NCBI RefSeq assembly: GCF_013464485.1
Contig: NZ_RAUX01000019.1
Coordinates: forward strand, 9,233 to 73,232
DNA: 64,000 nt
From: Stenotrophomonas maltophilia
Lineage (GTDB): Bacteria; Pseudomonadota; Gammaproteobacteria; Xanthomonadales; Xanthomonadaceae
Direction: 5' to 3'
Positions within the stretch are counted from its first letter, which is position 1, and every line of letters starts with the position of its first letter. The translations under genes were made by a program, and so were the position numbers. Under the pieces are notes generated by a model, which was given only the letters and a program-made list of their open reading frames with translations, made no database searches and was not told where the DNA came from. Positions 25,672 to 33,877 of this stretch are shown piece by piece.

Positions 25672-27015
25672 CTATGATCTAGCACCCGCCCCACGCTTTG
25701 CTACTCTGGCCTTTACGCCCGATGCCGATCCAGTAGATTTGCTGGCAGCCTTGCCGCCCCTGGACTTGACAGCCTTCTTCGCCTTTGTCGACTTCACTGC
25801 AGAGCCGGCGCCCTTCTTGGCCGCCTTTGCAGCCTTCTTCCTGCCGCCCGTCGACTTTGAAGATGCCGCCTCTTTTACGACCAAGTTTGCGTCAATGAAG
25901 GCCACGTTCTCGTACCAGATGCGGTTGAACCGTGCATTGGAGTCAATGACCCCCAGTGCTTCCATGAGAACCTTTCTTCCCAAGCTTGTATCGAGCTCCT
26001 TCGCTTTCCACTCCATCGTCCAGAACTGCTCAGGAATACGTCCAATCACCCGCCGCACTTGGTCCTCCAGAACGGCAACGCTGGTGAAATCGACCAAATC
26101 GTCAGTGTTGCGCTGCCTGGAGATCATGCTTTCTAGCAAGTAGACAGTGATGACATGGATGCTGACCTTGTGAAGAAGCTTGCTGTCCGGCCGCCAAGCA
26201 TTCGGACGGAGGTCGCGAATGGCGGTCCAGATGGACAGAAACATCTCCAGTTCATCGCCTTCGATACCGAGCAACGCCCCACGGTTATAGGTCTCCTGAA
26301 GCGCAGACTCAATCGCGCTGGGTGGAATGAACCCACTACCATTGGTCGGGTAGTTGAGCATGCGGGAGAAGGGCTCGCTACGATCAATCACCTGAAGGTC
26401 GTCGTATTTGCGATCCGAGATCCCAAGTCCCACTCCAGAGCTCGTGATCAAGCGCCCATTGAGTTGCTCCTTATCGAAATGCAGATTCAGTGCCTGGATG
26501 TGGTCGCGACTGATTCGGGAAGCCGTATTGTTGATGACTACGAACTGAAATGCCCGCTCAGAGTCATCATCTTCCAAGAAGGCAACGATGTTCAGGTGCA
26601 TACTGGGCGACACCTCGGCCACACCGTGCACTCGATGCTGGCCGTCAATGATTAGGCCCGGGTGCTTGGATCGCACATTGATGGTCACTGTGCCTAGCTG
26701 CCCCAACTTATCGTCACCGAGGCTTTTGAAGGAGACCGAGCTCGGATCAAGGGCGACGATAATCGACGTGGGAATGGTGTTGAGATCGTCTGCCCGAACA
26801 AATTTGGATACCTTTCGGACTTTGAGGTCCTTTAGGGGGCGCTGGGCACCGGTGGGTGTCTTCGGCGTCAGCCTCTCAACATCAGCCCACTTGAGGATCT
26901 CGCCCGCGGGCGCATGGAAGATTACGAATGGAGGGGCGCCGGATGTACCGCCACGCTGAGAGTACTTCAACGCGCTGTAGGTGAACTTATTGGTGCTCTT
27001 CGCTTTGGTTTTCAT
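25672..27015 (-). CDS. DGQHR/DndB-like protein 3 with basic tail
   Basis: A 447-residue protein with the classic DGQHR signature (LIIDGQHRVHGV, Asp124), AFQFVVINNTASRISRDHI and HKVSIHVITVYLLESM. The last about 70 residues are a lysine/alanine-rich, histone-H1-like tail (GGRKKAAKAAKKGAG and similar repeats), which probably binds DNA non-specifically. The ATG at 27015 overlaps the stop of the upstream HNH gene by 4 nt, so the two are coupled. DndB proteins are regulators or partners of DNA-modification enzymes, and paired with an HNH nuclease this one may sense the modification. It is convergent with the dpd-like operon and belongs to the same cargo block. Confidence 0.83.
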   Translation of the reverse strand: MKTKAKSTNKFTYSALKYSQRGGTSGAPPFVIFHAPAGEILKWADVERLTPKTPTGAQRPLKDLKVRKVSKFVRADDLNTIPTSIIVALDPSSVSFKSLGDDKLGQLGTVTINVRSKHPGLIIDGQHRVHGVAEVSPSMHLNIVAFLEDDDSERAFQFVVINNTASRISRDHIQALNLHFDKEQLNGRLITSSGVGLGISDRKYDDLQVIDRSEPFSRMLNYPTNGSGFIPPSAIESALQETYNRGALLGIEGDELEMFLSIWTAIRDLRPNAWRPDSKLLHKVSIHVITVYLLESMISRQRNTDDLVDFTSVAVLEDQVRRVIGRIPEQFWTMEWKAKELDTSLGRKVLMEALGVIDSNARFNRIWYENVAFIDANLVVKEAASSKSTGGRKKAAKAAKKGAGSAVKSTKAKKAVKSRGGKAASKSTGSASGVKARVAKRGAGARS

Positions 27016-27788
27016 GCCCGGACCTGCGGTAGAAGTTCGAAGTAGAAATGATGTTCATCTACCGCCAGTTCCGGCTGGTAGCTAACAGGCTGACATAGAA
27101 GTATCGCCTCTTTCAGCGTTCGCAGTTTGTTGCCCTTGGAAGCCTGATGCGCAACCTTTGCCAATCCAAGTGACATACGCAACTCATTGTTGATCTTCTC
27201 ATTAGCGTGTACCAGCGTTGAGAGCACGGGTCCTGTGGTCCAGGAGAAAGCGTGCCCCTTTCTGCGATTGCATGAGTCGCATGCAGGCAGGAGGTTCTCC
27301 GGGATAGTTTGTCCGCCGAACGTGTGCGGCCAGATGTGCTCAATTGTTCGGACTGGATGCCCGTTCCTCCCCCCCTTCGACACCTGGCGACCGCACATGT
27401 AGCAAATGCTCCGCAACTTGAGCATGACCTCTCTTTGCAACTCTTCACTGGCATTGCGTCGCCCGTTGTTCTCTGCGACGTGCCAGAGCAGTTCTTGGAA
27501 CCTTCGTTCTCTACTGAGCCCTGGCGGCAGATCGATCAGCATCCCAACACTTTCAGCAAGACTGACGGGTGTGGATCCCTGGGTTCGACTTAGCACCAGC
27601 CGGGCATCTCTAACGCATCGCATGAAAAACTCGATGCTGGCTGACATCTTCATGTAGTCCATGAAGTCATCGGAGGAGATCAAGAAGCCGAGTTCAGATG
27701 CCAATTCCCGCCCAGCGAACGCATGATGAACTCGCTCATGTAAGAGAAGGAACAGGTCTTCCCCATGTGTCATTGGCTTCCAGAGCAT
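27012..27788 (-). CDS. HNH endonuclease
   Basis: A 258-residue protein with a C-terminal-half HNH domain: ICYMCGRQVSKGG, RTIEHIWPHTFGG (catalytic EH pair), NLLPACDSCNRRKGHAFSW (metal-binding Asn/His), four Cys forming the structural zinc site. The N-terminal half has no recognised motif (MLWKPMTHGEDLFLLLHERV). It is the first gene of a two-gene operon with DGQHR3 (ATGA overlap). A likely role is cleavage of unmodified or foreign DNA next to the deazaguanine system; this follows from context, not from the sequence alone. Confidence 0.85.
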   Translation of the reverse strand: MLWKPMTHGEDLFLLLHERVHHAFAGRELASELGFLISSDDFMDYMKMSASIEFFMRCVRDARLVLSRTQGSTPVSLAESVGMLIDLPPGLSRERRFQELLWHVAENNGRRNASEELQREVMLKLRSICYMCGRQVSKGGRNGHPVRTIEHIWPHTFGGQTIPENLLPACDSCNRRKGHAFSWTTGPVLSTLVHANEKINNELRMSLGLAKVAHQASKGNKLRTLKEAILLCQPVSYQPELAVDEHHFYFELLPQVRA

Positions 27789-28297
27789 ATGCAGTTGCGC
27801 CCTTCAGAGCAGATGTGATGGAGCTAGGCCAGCAGACGCCTGTCAGCTTGATCGTACGGACCCCGGCAGAGCCATGACAGCCCACATCTGACACATCCTT
27901 GTTTCAGTCTTGGTCGTTCGCACAAATCTAGCCCAATCTCCGGGGCATTCCAACCCGTGGAATGATGAGGGAACTAACAGCCCCCATTTGGCCCAAAAGC
28001 TCATGGGGGCAACTGTGCCCGCATCCAGTCGATAGCAAGCTGGAAGTCGCTTATCGTGGGGAAGCATTGCCCGCCAACGACCTCGCCGAACCTGGCCGCC
28101 GTCTCTTCGGTAGTTCGAGGGTGTTCACTCCCTGGCTATCGCCGAACCCAATCAGGGCAAGCCAGAGCGACACCAGAGAGTGGGCAGCTAGCGTTGGATC
28201 AGATCAACGCAGCCCGCCAAATTTACTACCCTGTCCTCACTAAGCTGATTGGTGTAGGAGGCAGCCTCTTCAATAGCGCGTAAAGCTCTCTAGTGGG
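27789..28297. other. 509-bp intergenic region, no gene seen
   Basis: Open frames here are short, overlap on both strands and lack ribosome binding sites. It contains the promoter region of the HNH-DGQHR operon. Nothing else supported. Confidence 0.35.
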
Positions 28298-28912
28298 TCA
28301 GATCGAGCCAAGATCGTGTATGACCGTCTGTCCCTCACGTAGAACGGCTGCCAACACGTGCCCACCTGCAACTTGGCGGCCTGTTGTCTTGTTCAGCCAT
28401 GCAGCCTGGATGCGACTGGATTGGAGAACTGCATCGGGGGAGAAGCTGTCTTCTCTCCCCTGCAGCGGTTCCCCCGGAGAGGCCAGGCCGCCCTTGAGTT
28501 GCAGAACGACTGCGGGTGTCGCACTGCTTTGTTTGGCATAAGCAGTTGCGACAATCCGGCCAGCTCTAGGGGACCAGCCGCCCAGAACCATCTCTGACCC
28601 CAAAGCATTCGGCTGAATTCCCGCCTCCAGCGCCGCGCGTTCGTACCCTGGCCATAGTTGGTCAATGACTAGGCCAAGTTCTCTACTTAACTGCTCCATT
28701 GTGAAGTCCGCCCTGAAGCTGGCTTGCAGGGAAAGCTCGTAGATCCTCAGGAAGAACTGGGAACTGCCGCGGGCGGCGAGAACCAAGTTATGCTGGGGAA
28801 TAAGCAACAGCTTCGCACCACACGACTTCCTGCCAGTGTGGGCATCTTCGGCCAGGGTGTCGACGGCCACCAGGAGCTGATCTGGACGCAGAAGAACGTT
28901 GAGAATGCTCAA
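28298..28912 (-). CDS. Hypothetical protein, possible Ntn-hydrolase fold
   Basis: A 204-residue soluble protein. The opening (SILNVLLRPDQLLVAVDTLAEDAHTGRKSCGAKLLLIPQHNLVLAARGS in outline) alternates strands in the way of proteasome-subunit/HslV-like Ntn hydrolases, with DTLAED and KLLLIPQHNLVLAARG as the best resemblance. No clear catalytic N-terminal Thr is identified. The start is a TTG (28910-28912) with GAAGGAG at a good distance; no ATG fits. It has no coupled neighbour. Confidence 0.5.
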   Translation of the reverse strand: MSILNVLLRPDQLLVAVDTLAEDAHTGRKSCGAKLLLIPQHNLVLAARGSSQFFLRIYELSLQASFRADFTMEQLSRELGLVIDQLWPGYERAALEAGIQPNALGSEMVLGGWSPRAGRIVATAYAKQSSATPAVVLQLKGGLASPGEPLQGREDSFSPDAVLQSSRIQAAWLNKTTGRQVAGGHVLAAVLREGQTVIHDLGSI

Positions 28913-29027
28913 GGCATATGCTCCTTCGGCTTGCGCGAATATCGCGCCGATGGGAACTGATGTCTAGGGGTTCGGTTACGGTCGTCTGCACGTCAACACT
29001 TCTGACGATGGCGGGGGCATTGATGAA

Positions 29028-29336
29028 GTGATGACCGTGGTATCGGGCGGTCCGTTCACTTGGATGTATGTGCTTCCCGACGGCGTGCTGACCCTTCTTA
29101 CCGTGCTGGAGATCGATCCGGAGGGTCCGGCGGTCCGACTTAGCTACCCTGGCTTGGCCCTGCACGCCGGCTACATGGCCCCCAAGCGCGGCCTGATCGT
29201 GGCCTTCGCGCACGGCCCGGAAAGCTTCACCATTCGCTTTGAGGAGTCGGCCGTGCCGCATTCGGAACTCCTCAATACCAACGCCTGGGTCGACTTCAGC
29301 GGCGACATGCCGAAGGTGCACGCAAAGGTCGACTGA
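29028..29336 (+). CDS. Hypothetical protein, possibly 5'-truncated
   Basis: A 102-residue soluble protein (MMTVVSGGPFTWMYVLPDGV ...) with beta-rich character and no family recognised. The reading frame continues protein-like upstream (GFGYGRLHVNTSDDGGGIDEV) to a TAG at 28965 without an ATG, so the gene may be the C-terminal piece of a longer one. GTG 29028 or ATG 29031 could start the present product. Confidence 0.4.
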   Translation: MMTVVSGGPFTWMYVLPDGVLTLLTVLEIDPEGPAVRLSYPGLALHAGYMAPKRGLIVAFAHGPESFTIRFEESAVPHSELLNTNAWVDFSGDMPKVHAKVD

Positions 29337-29402
29337 GTTCATCGAAGTCTACGGAGGGCGCGCCGATCTCAGCGCGCCCACTCCCCGAGCTTAGGAGTGT
29401 TC

Positions 29403-29838
29403 ATGAAAGCGTTCACTGTCCAACGTATCGATCACGTAATCCTCAGGGTTTCTGATCTGGAGGCATGCATTGCGTTCTATGAGGGCGTTTGGGGGCACCC
29501 TTGACCGTCGCCGTCCTGAATTTGGCATGGTCCATCTGCGGGTAGGCGCATCCACGATTGACCTACTGGATGTCAACGGCCCGCTGGGAGCAAGGGGCGG
29601 TGAGGCGCCAGGGATTGGGGGCCGCAACGTGGATCACCTCTGTCTGCGGATCGACCAGTTTGAAGAACTGGTCATTCAGTCCCATGCGCGTTCGTTTGGC
29701 CTCTCGGCCGAGCCTGCCCAGCTTCGCTACGGCGCGGAGGGTACGGGCAAATTCTTGTGCTTCTTCGATCCGGATGGAAACCCGGTCGAACTCAAGGGGC
29801 CTTCGTGCCCGTCGACGCAGCCCCCCCCTGTCCGGTGA
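29403..29838 (+). pseudogene. Frameshifted VOC (glyoxalase-like) protein gene
   Basis: The ATG at 29403 (after TAGGAG) opens MKAFTVQRIDHVILRVSDLE ... AFYEGVWGHP and stops at 29502. The expected continuation, GGTLDRRRPEFGMVHLRVG ... RNVDHLCLRIDQ ... FFDPDGNPVELKGP, is in the next frame to 29838. The two parts together are a complete VOC metalloenzyme (H in IDHV, H in VDHL, E in NPVELKG). One base is missing in the G run at 29491-29495, so it is a pseudogene or a sequencing/assembly slip. As a whole gene it would be about 145 residues. Confidence 0.8.
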
Positions 29839-30055
29839 GGGCTTCCACCACTCAGCCACTGGACTGCAAGCAGTGTGTGGGCGAAACAGACACCCCCGAG
29901 GTCGGCGGGACGGCTAGAACCATCAAACGTAGGTGCCCCTGAAAGACTGCGAAGCGCCCCCTAAAGAAGCGCACGCAGCGGCCGATAGGTGACATGCGTG
30001 CGGGTGACTTGTGCCCGCAATGCTTCCATCAAGGATGAGACATTGGAGCAGGTCT

Positions 30056-30238
30056 ATGGCAGTCAACGTCAAGGTCAGGTACCAGATCAAGATCAAGGGC
30101 CAATCGGTTCGCAACGTGGGGCCAACTGGCATCTTTGCACAGGCAAAAACGGAAAGCGCCGTCATGGAGGCCATCCGGAAGCGAGAGTACGCCGCGACCA
30201 AGCAGGTCGAGAGCATCGTTATTCTCAGTATTCAGTAG
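30056..30238 (+). CDS. Small hypothetical protein
   Basis: A 60-residue basic protein (MAVNVKVRYQIKIKGQSV ... VESIVILSIQ) with strand-helix-strand character. GGAGCAGGT precedes the ATG at 30056. No family recognised. Confidence 0.45.
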   Translation: MAVNVKVRYQIKIKGQSVRNVGPTGIFAQAKTESAVMEAIRKREYAATKQVESIVILSIQ

Positions 30239-30472
30239 CCGGCTCACTGCGGCACTACCTGTCCACTTCGCAGATCAATTGCACCGCACATCTCTCTTCT
30301 GACCATGCACCACCGCTTGCATGGCTAGAGCAGATAACTGTCGCATGCATCCGCTACGGAACTATCGGATGAGTTCGCTCATCCGTTTGAATTCGCGATC
30401 GAGAGAGAAGCAAGCCCAGGTACGTCCAGCAGACATCGGCAGTCAGATTTCATAGCAAAGAAAGGGATTTAC

Positions 30473-31231
30473 ATGGCTTACCGCAGTGATCCTGACCTGG
30501 AATTCCTGGGTCAGTTGGAGTCCGCAGATCTGAATGATCTCGTCTATTGCCTCACGCATGACAAGGATGGATCCCCCCGATTCACGGAGGAGCTGACCAT
30601 GCATGCGCGATACAAGACGTACAACCCAGATCATCATCAGTACTGGGAGCAGATTGCAGCCGAAATTCAGTGCTTCGGGGCAAACACCTTCGCTACGATG
30701 TTCCGGGGTGGCAAGGGCGTTCAGTACAAGGAAGTGCTGATGGATGTATGCGATAAGATGAAGGTGAACTACACGAAAAACTCCAGCGTAGAGAAGATCG
30801 AGAGCAATCTTTTGATGAAGATCCTTACTGACGCTCTGGAGAAGATGAGCCCCGAAGAACTGAGAGAACTGGCAGAGTCCACCGGCGTCAAGAACACCAA
30901 TGGTGTCACGGCTGAAACCATGGTCGGCGTGTTCCAGGCGGTGTTCCGGCTGGGTGGCTTCAGGTCATACCAACTGACCGCGATCATAGTGAACGCCATC
31001 CTGAAAGCGCTCATTGGCCGCGGGCTTTCCTTCGCTGGCAACATCGCCCTCACCAGAACGATGGCATTGCTGACTGGACCGATTGGCTGGGTGATCACTG
31101 GGATCTGGACTGCAGTCGATGTTGCAGGCGCTGCGTACCGAGTCACTATCCCTTCGGTCATTCAAGTTGCCGCACTTCGCCAGAAGCATCTGTACGAACA
31201 CCTCGCAGAAGAAGTTAGCTTCAGCAATTGA
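30473..31231 (+). CDS. YaaW family protein (UPF0174, DUF3944)
   Basis: A 252-residue protein of the YaaW group. The N-terminal DUF3944-like part is MAYRSDPDLEFLGQLESADLNDLVYCLTHDKDG, then GAEIQCFGANTFATMFRGGKGV-type sequence, a middle helical part with EKMSPEELRELAE, and a hydrophobic C-terminal segment (TRTMALLTGPIGWVITGIWTAVDVAG) able to insert in or associate with membranes. E. coli YaaW has nearly the same size; its function is not settled. It sits alone in the cargo, and relatives are often seen in variable genome regions, so a defence role is possible but unproven. Confidence 0.8.
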   Translation: MAYRSDPDLEFLGQLESADLNDLVYCLTHDKDGSPRFTEELTMHARYKTYNPDHHQYWEQIAAEIQCFGANTFATMFRGGKGVQYKEVLMDVCDKMKVNYTKNSSVEKIESNLLMKILTDALEKMSPEELRELAESTGVKNTNGVTAETMVGVFQAVFRLGGFRSYQLTAIIVNAILKALIGRGLSFAGNIALTRTMALLTGPIGWVITGIWTAVDVAGAAYRVTIPSVIQVAALRQKHLYEHLAEEVSFSN

Positions 31232-31989
31232 TCTCGAACTTGGGGAGGCTTAGTCACTGGCCTCCCCATTTGGTCGCAAGTGTGGCGAGATGTCCGCAGG
31301 ATTCGCCCCCCCCTCACCGCCAATGAACTGCGTGATCCACTGTAGGCTTGCATGTAGCAAGTTGAAGCACCAACGGGAATGGGTATCAATCGCGCCAGCT
31401 TGTCGATTGCTGCAGTCATGGATCATTTGAGACGAATCCGGCTGTTTCGATGGTCAACCTGAACCGCCATCCATTGCATTCTGGTGCCGTGGAATGATGC
31501 CGCCTCACCTAGCCCAATTAGGCCGGCCCAGGATCATTCGTGAAGATGAGTTGGGCAGGTACGATTGAGGGCAACCTAACTCGCTCCTTAGCCCAACTTG
31601 CCGGCCAGGGGATGGGCCAATTTGCGCACTTGACCCCTTTTTCACACTTTGGCTACCCAGACGGTGGGGGGAGGGAACTTGCTGAACGGAGCAACTCAAG
31701 GCGCCCCCGTCCCAGATAGGGATCAGCCCTGACAAGAGTACGGCTCCATTCCGCCCCCCCCTCCGCTAGGGACACCAAATGCCCTTCACACAGCGTTTTT
31801 AGCACTGCTAGCAAATTGGTTCTTGGGAAAGCACCCCCAAGGCGTTGCCATGCCAAGCCCACCCCAACTGCCCCTTCCCGCCCCCCCTGCCCAGCAACTC
31901 TGGCCAATCGCAGGCGTTGCGACGCAGGGGTGTTGTACTTGTAAGGCAATACGTGGTGCTACAATTTTCTTTACAGACGGGGGACGATC
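31232..31989. other. 758-bp intergenic region with promoter for the protease-cyclase operon
   Basis: No supported gene. The end holds TTGTACTTGTAA (from about 31934) and TACAAT 15-21 bp later, a plausible promoter for the downstream gene. Runs of C near 31755 and 31880 make short spurious frames. Confidence 0.45.
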
Positions 31990-32526
31990 ATGACGGTCAC
32001 TTGGGACAAGCCGAAAGAACTGGGATGGGCACGTGTCGACGTTTCAGCCCTAGCTGCGGATGTTGCTACGAAGCTTGGCTTCGTCCTGGGCGGCCCCATT
32101 GAGCCGATCGTCGAGAGGATGGGTGGCCAGATCGTGTACGGCGAATTGGCCGAAGGCGATTTGGAGTCGGGTTCGATCTCCATCGAGCCTGGCAAGTTCA
32201 CCATCAACATCCCGTTGAACACCAGTCCTCAGCGCGACAGGTTCACCATTGCCCACGAGCTTGGTCACTTTGTCCTGCACTACCTGCTGCAGAACAACAA
32301 GCGCGAAGCGGACAACAAGATCACGCACATGCGTGCGAGGCGCTTCGGCAGTGACAGAACTGAGCACGAAGCCAATTGGTTTGCTGCGTCCTTCCTGATG
32401 CCTAGCCAAGCATTCATAGATATCTACAAAGAACTGGATCAGGACATCGCGAAGGTGGCCGAGCGCTTCGGTGTGTCCGAGAGCGCAGCTGGCGTCAGAG
32501 CGCGATCGCTTAATCTGATCCCCTGA
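31990..32526 (+). CDS. ImmA/IrrE family metallopeptidase
   Basis: A 178-residue zinc protease of the COG2856 group. RDRFTIAHELGHFVLHYL carries HExxH, and RTEHEANWFAASFLMP supplies the third ligand (Glu) and the family's typical AN.FA..LLMP block. Relatives cleave repressors (ImmA of ICEBs1) or regulate DNA-damage responses (IrrE), usually on a neighbouring XRE-type repressor; none is adjacent here. The stop overlaps the start of the nucleotide-cyclase-like gene (TGATG), so they are coupled. A trigger-sensing protease that releases the cyclase is a reasonable guess. Confidence 0.88.
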   Translation: MTVTWDKPKELGWARVDVSALAADVATKLGFVLGGPIEPIVERMGGQIVYGELAEGDLESGSISIEPGKFTINIPLNTSPQRDRFTIAHELGHFVLHYLLQNNKREADNKITHMRARRFGSDRTEHEANWFAASFLMPSQAFIDIYKELDQDIAKVAERFGVSESAAGVRARSLNLIP

Positions 32527-33854
32527 TGGCAACCGAACGACTGGCTCCTGACTCTGTCCGCGAGTCACTTAGGCCGCGCCTGCGACTTTTCATGAGTGCA
32601 GACATTGTTGGGTCAACTGCTTTCAAGCAGCGATCCAGCCGTGATTCGGACTCCTGGTTTGGCGTTGTCCGGTCGTTCTACAGCAAGTCTCAAGGGTTCT
32701 TCGAGAAGAAGTGGGACGAGGCGTACAAGGCCCACCAGGCCTCACCCAGCATGTTGCCACTGAGCGCTGATCCGCCAGAGCTCTGGAAGACCATTGGCGA
32801 CGAGGTCCTCTTTACTAAGGAGATCGAGCATCCCCATGAGGCACTGATTTGCATGAGCGCCTGGATGGGCGTTCTCACTGAACTTCGTAGCATGCTCACC
32901 AAGTCGAAGTCACTCGACTTGAAGGCGTCTGCGTGGCTTGCGGATTTTCCCATTCGCAATAGGGAGATCTTCCTGCTCGCCCACGGGCACCGCGTTGTTA
33001 CAGGCGCCCCCGGCCAACTGGCAGAAGCCAGAAAAGCTGAACTGGCCAAGCAAGGGGCCCAAGCTGTCGCTCCGTTCGACCCGGAACCACAGCCAGATGA
33101 TGCACATCCACAGTTGACCTCAGCAGATGATCGTACTCCCGATCCGGCCGAGACGGACTCGGATTGGGAGAACGCAGAACTGTTCAAACTTTTCCGAGAA
33201 GGTCATTCCACGGTCAGTCGTGACTTCATTGGCCAGTCAATTGACACCGGGTTTCGCGTAAGCGCGGAGGCAACTTCTCGCAAGTTGACCCTCTCAGTCG
33301 AACTTGCGCACATGCTTAGCAAGGTATGTGTCGACTTGATCGCCGAACCCAGTCATATCCCGACTCTCGACTACAGGAACTTCAACTTCTACTTTGATGG
33401 AAGACAGCCTTTCAAGGGAGTGTTGGGCGGCATTCCGTACCCTGTGATCTGGCTCGACACGGAACCACGCCGAGCCATCTATCGTGCTGAAGACGCACTG
33501 ATGTGTCGGCCGAAGGCCGAGCCGGTGCTTGTACATGGTTTTACCACGGCGCTGATCCGGGAATTTCCGACGCGCTTCTGCACGATGCTGGAGTTCTCAG
33601 GGAACAAACCTGCAAAGTACGACCAATTCGAACTCACGATCCATCAGACGATCAAACGGATGGAGAGCGAGTTCCGGGAACGGGATAAGTTCATGGCAGC
33701 GCTTGCAGAGTCCAACGATACGATGGATTCAGGCACACGGACCAAGAACACTAACGTGGACCTGCTGCTCGACGAGACGCTTGCTGGCTCCCCGCCACCG
33801 CCACCGCCACCGCCACCGCCACTGCCGCCAGCGCCTCCCAGTACCCCAGTGTAG
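32526..33854 (+). CDS. Divergent class III nucleotide cyclase-like protein
   Basis: A 442-residue protein. LRLFMSADIVGSTAFK (Asp26) and WKTIGDEVLF (Asp92) match the two metal-binding aspartates of class III adenylate/guanylate cyclases. DFIGQSIDTGFRVS fits the later DxxGxxVNxAARI region, with Asn replaced by Asp. A poorly conserved linker of about 70 residues and a C-terminal region with LDYRNFNFYFDGRQPF follow. The tail is a run of about ten prolines then LPPAPPST. Pycsar pyrimidine cyclases are class III enzymes of this kind. It is coupled to an ImmA/IrrE protease, and a two-TM protein is convergent just downstream. Product nucleotide cannot be told from the sequence. Confidence 0.7.
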   Translation: MATERLAPDSVRESLRPRLRLFMSADIVGSTAFKQRSSRDSDSWFGVVRSFYSKSQGFFEKKWDEAYKAHQASPSMLPLSADPPELWKTIGDEVLFTKEIEHPHEALICMSAWMGVLTELRSMLTKSKSLDLKASAWLADFPIRNREIFLLAHGHRVVTGAPGQLAEARKAELAKQGAQAVAPFDPEPQPDDAHPQLTSADDRTPDPAETDSDWENAELFKLFREGHSTVSRDFIGQSIDTGFRVSAEATSRKLTLSVELAHMLSKVCVDLIAEPSHIPTLDYRNFNFYFDGRQPFKGVLGGIPYPVIWLDTEPRRAIYRAEDALMCRPKAEPVLVHGFTTALIREFPTRFCTMLEFSGNKPAKYDQFELTIHQTIKRMESEFRERDKFMAALAESNDTMDSGTRTKNTNVDLLLDETLAGSPPPPPPPPPPLPPAPPSTPV

Positions 33855-33877
33855 TGGGAGGGCCAGTAGGCTTTCGC

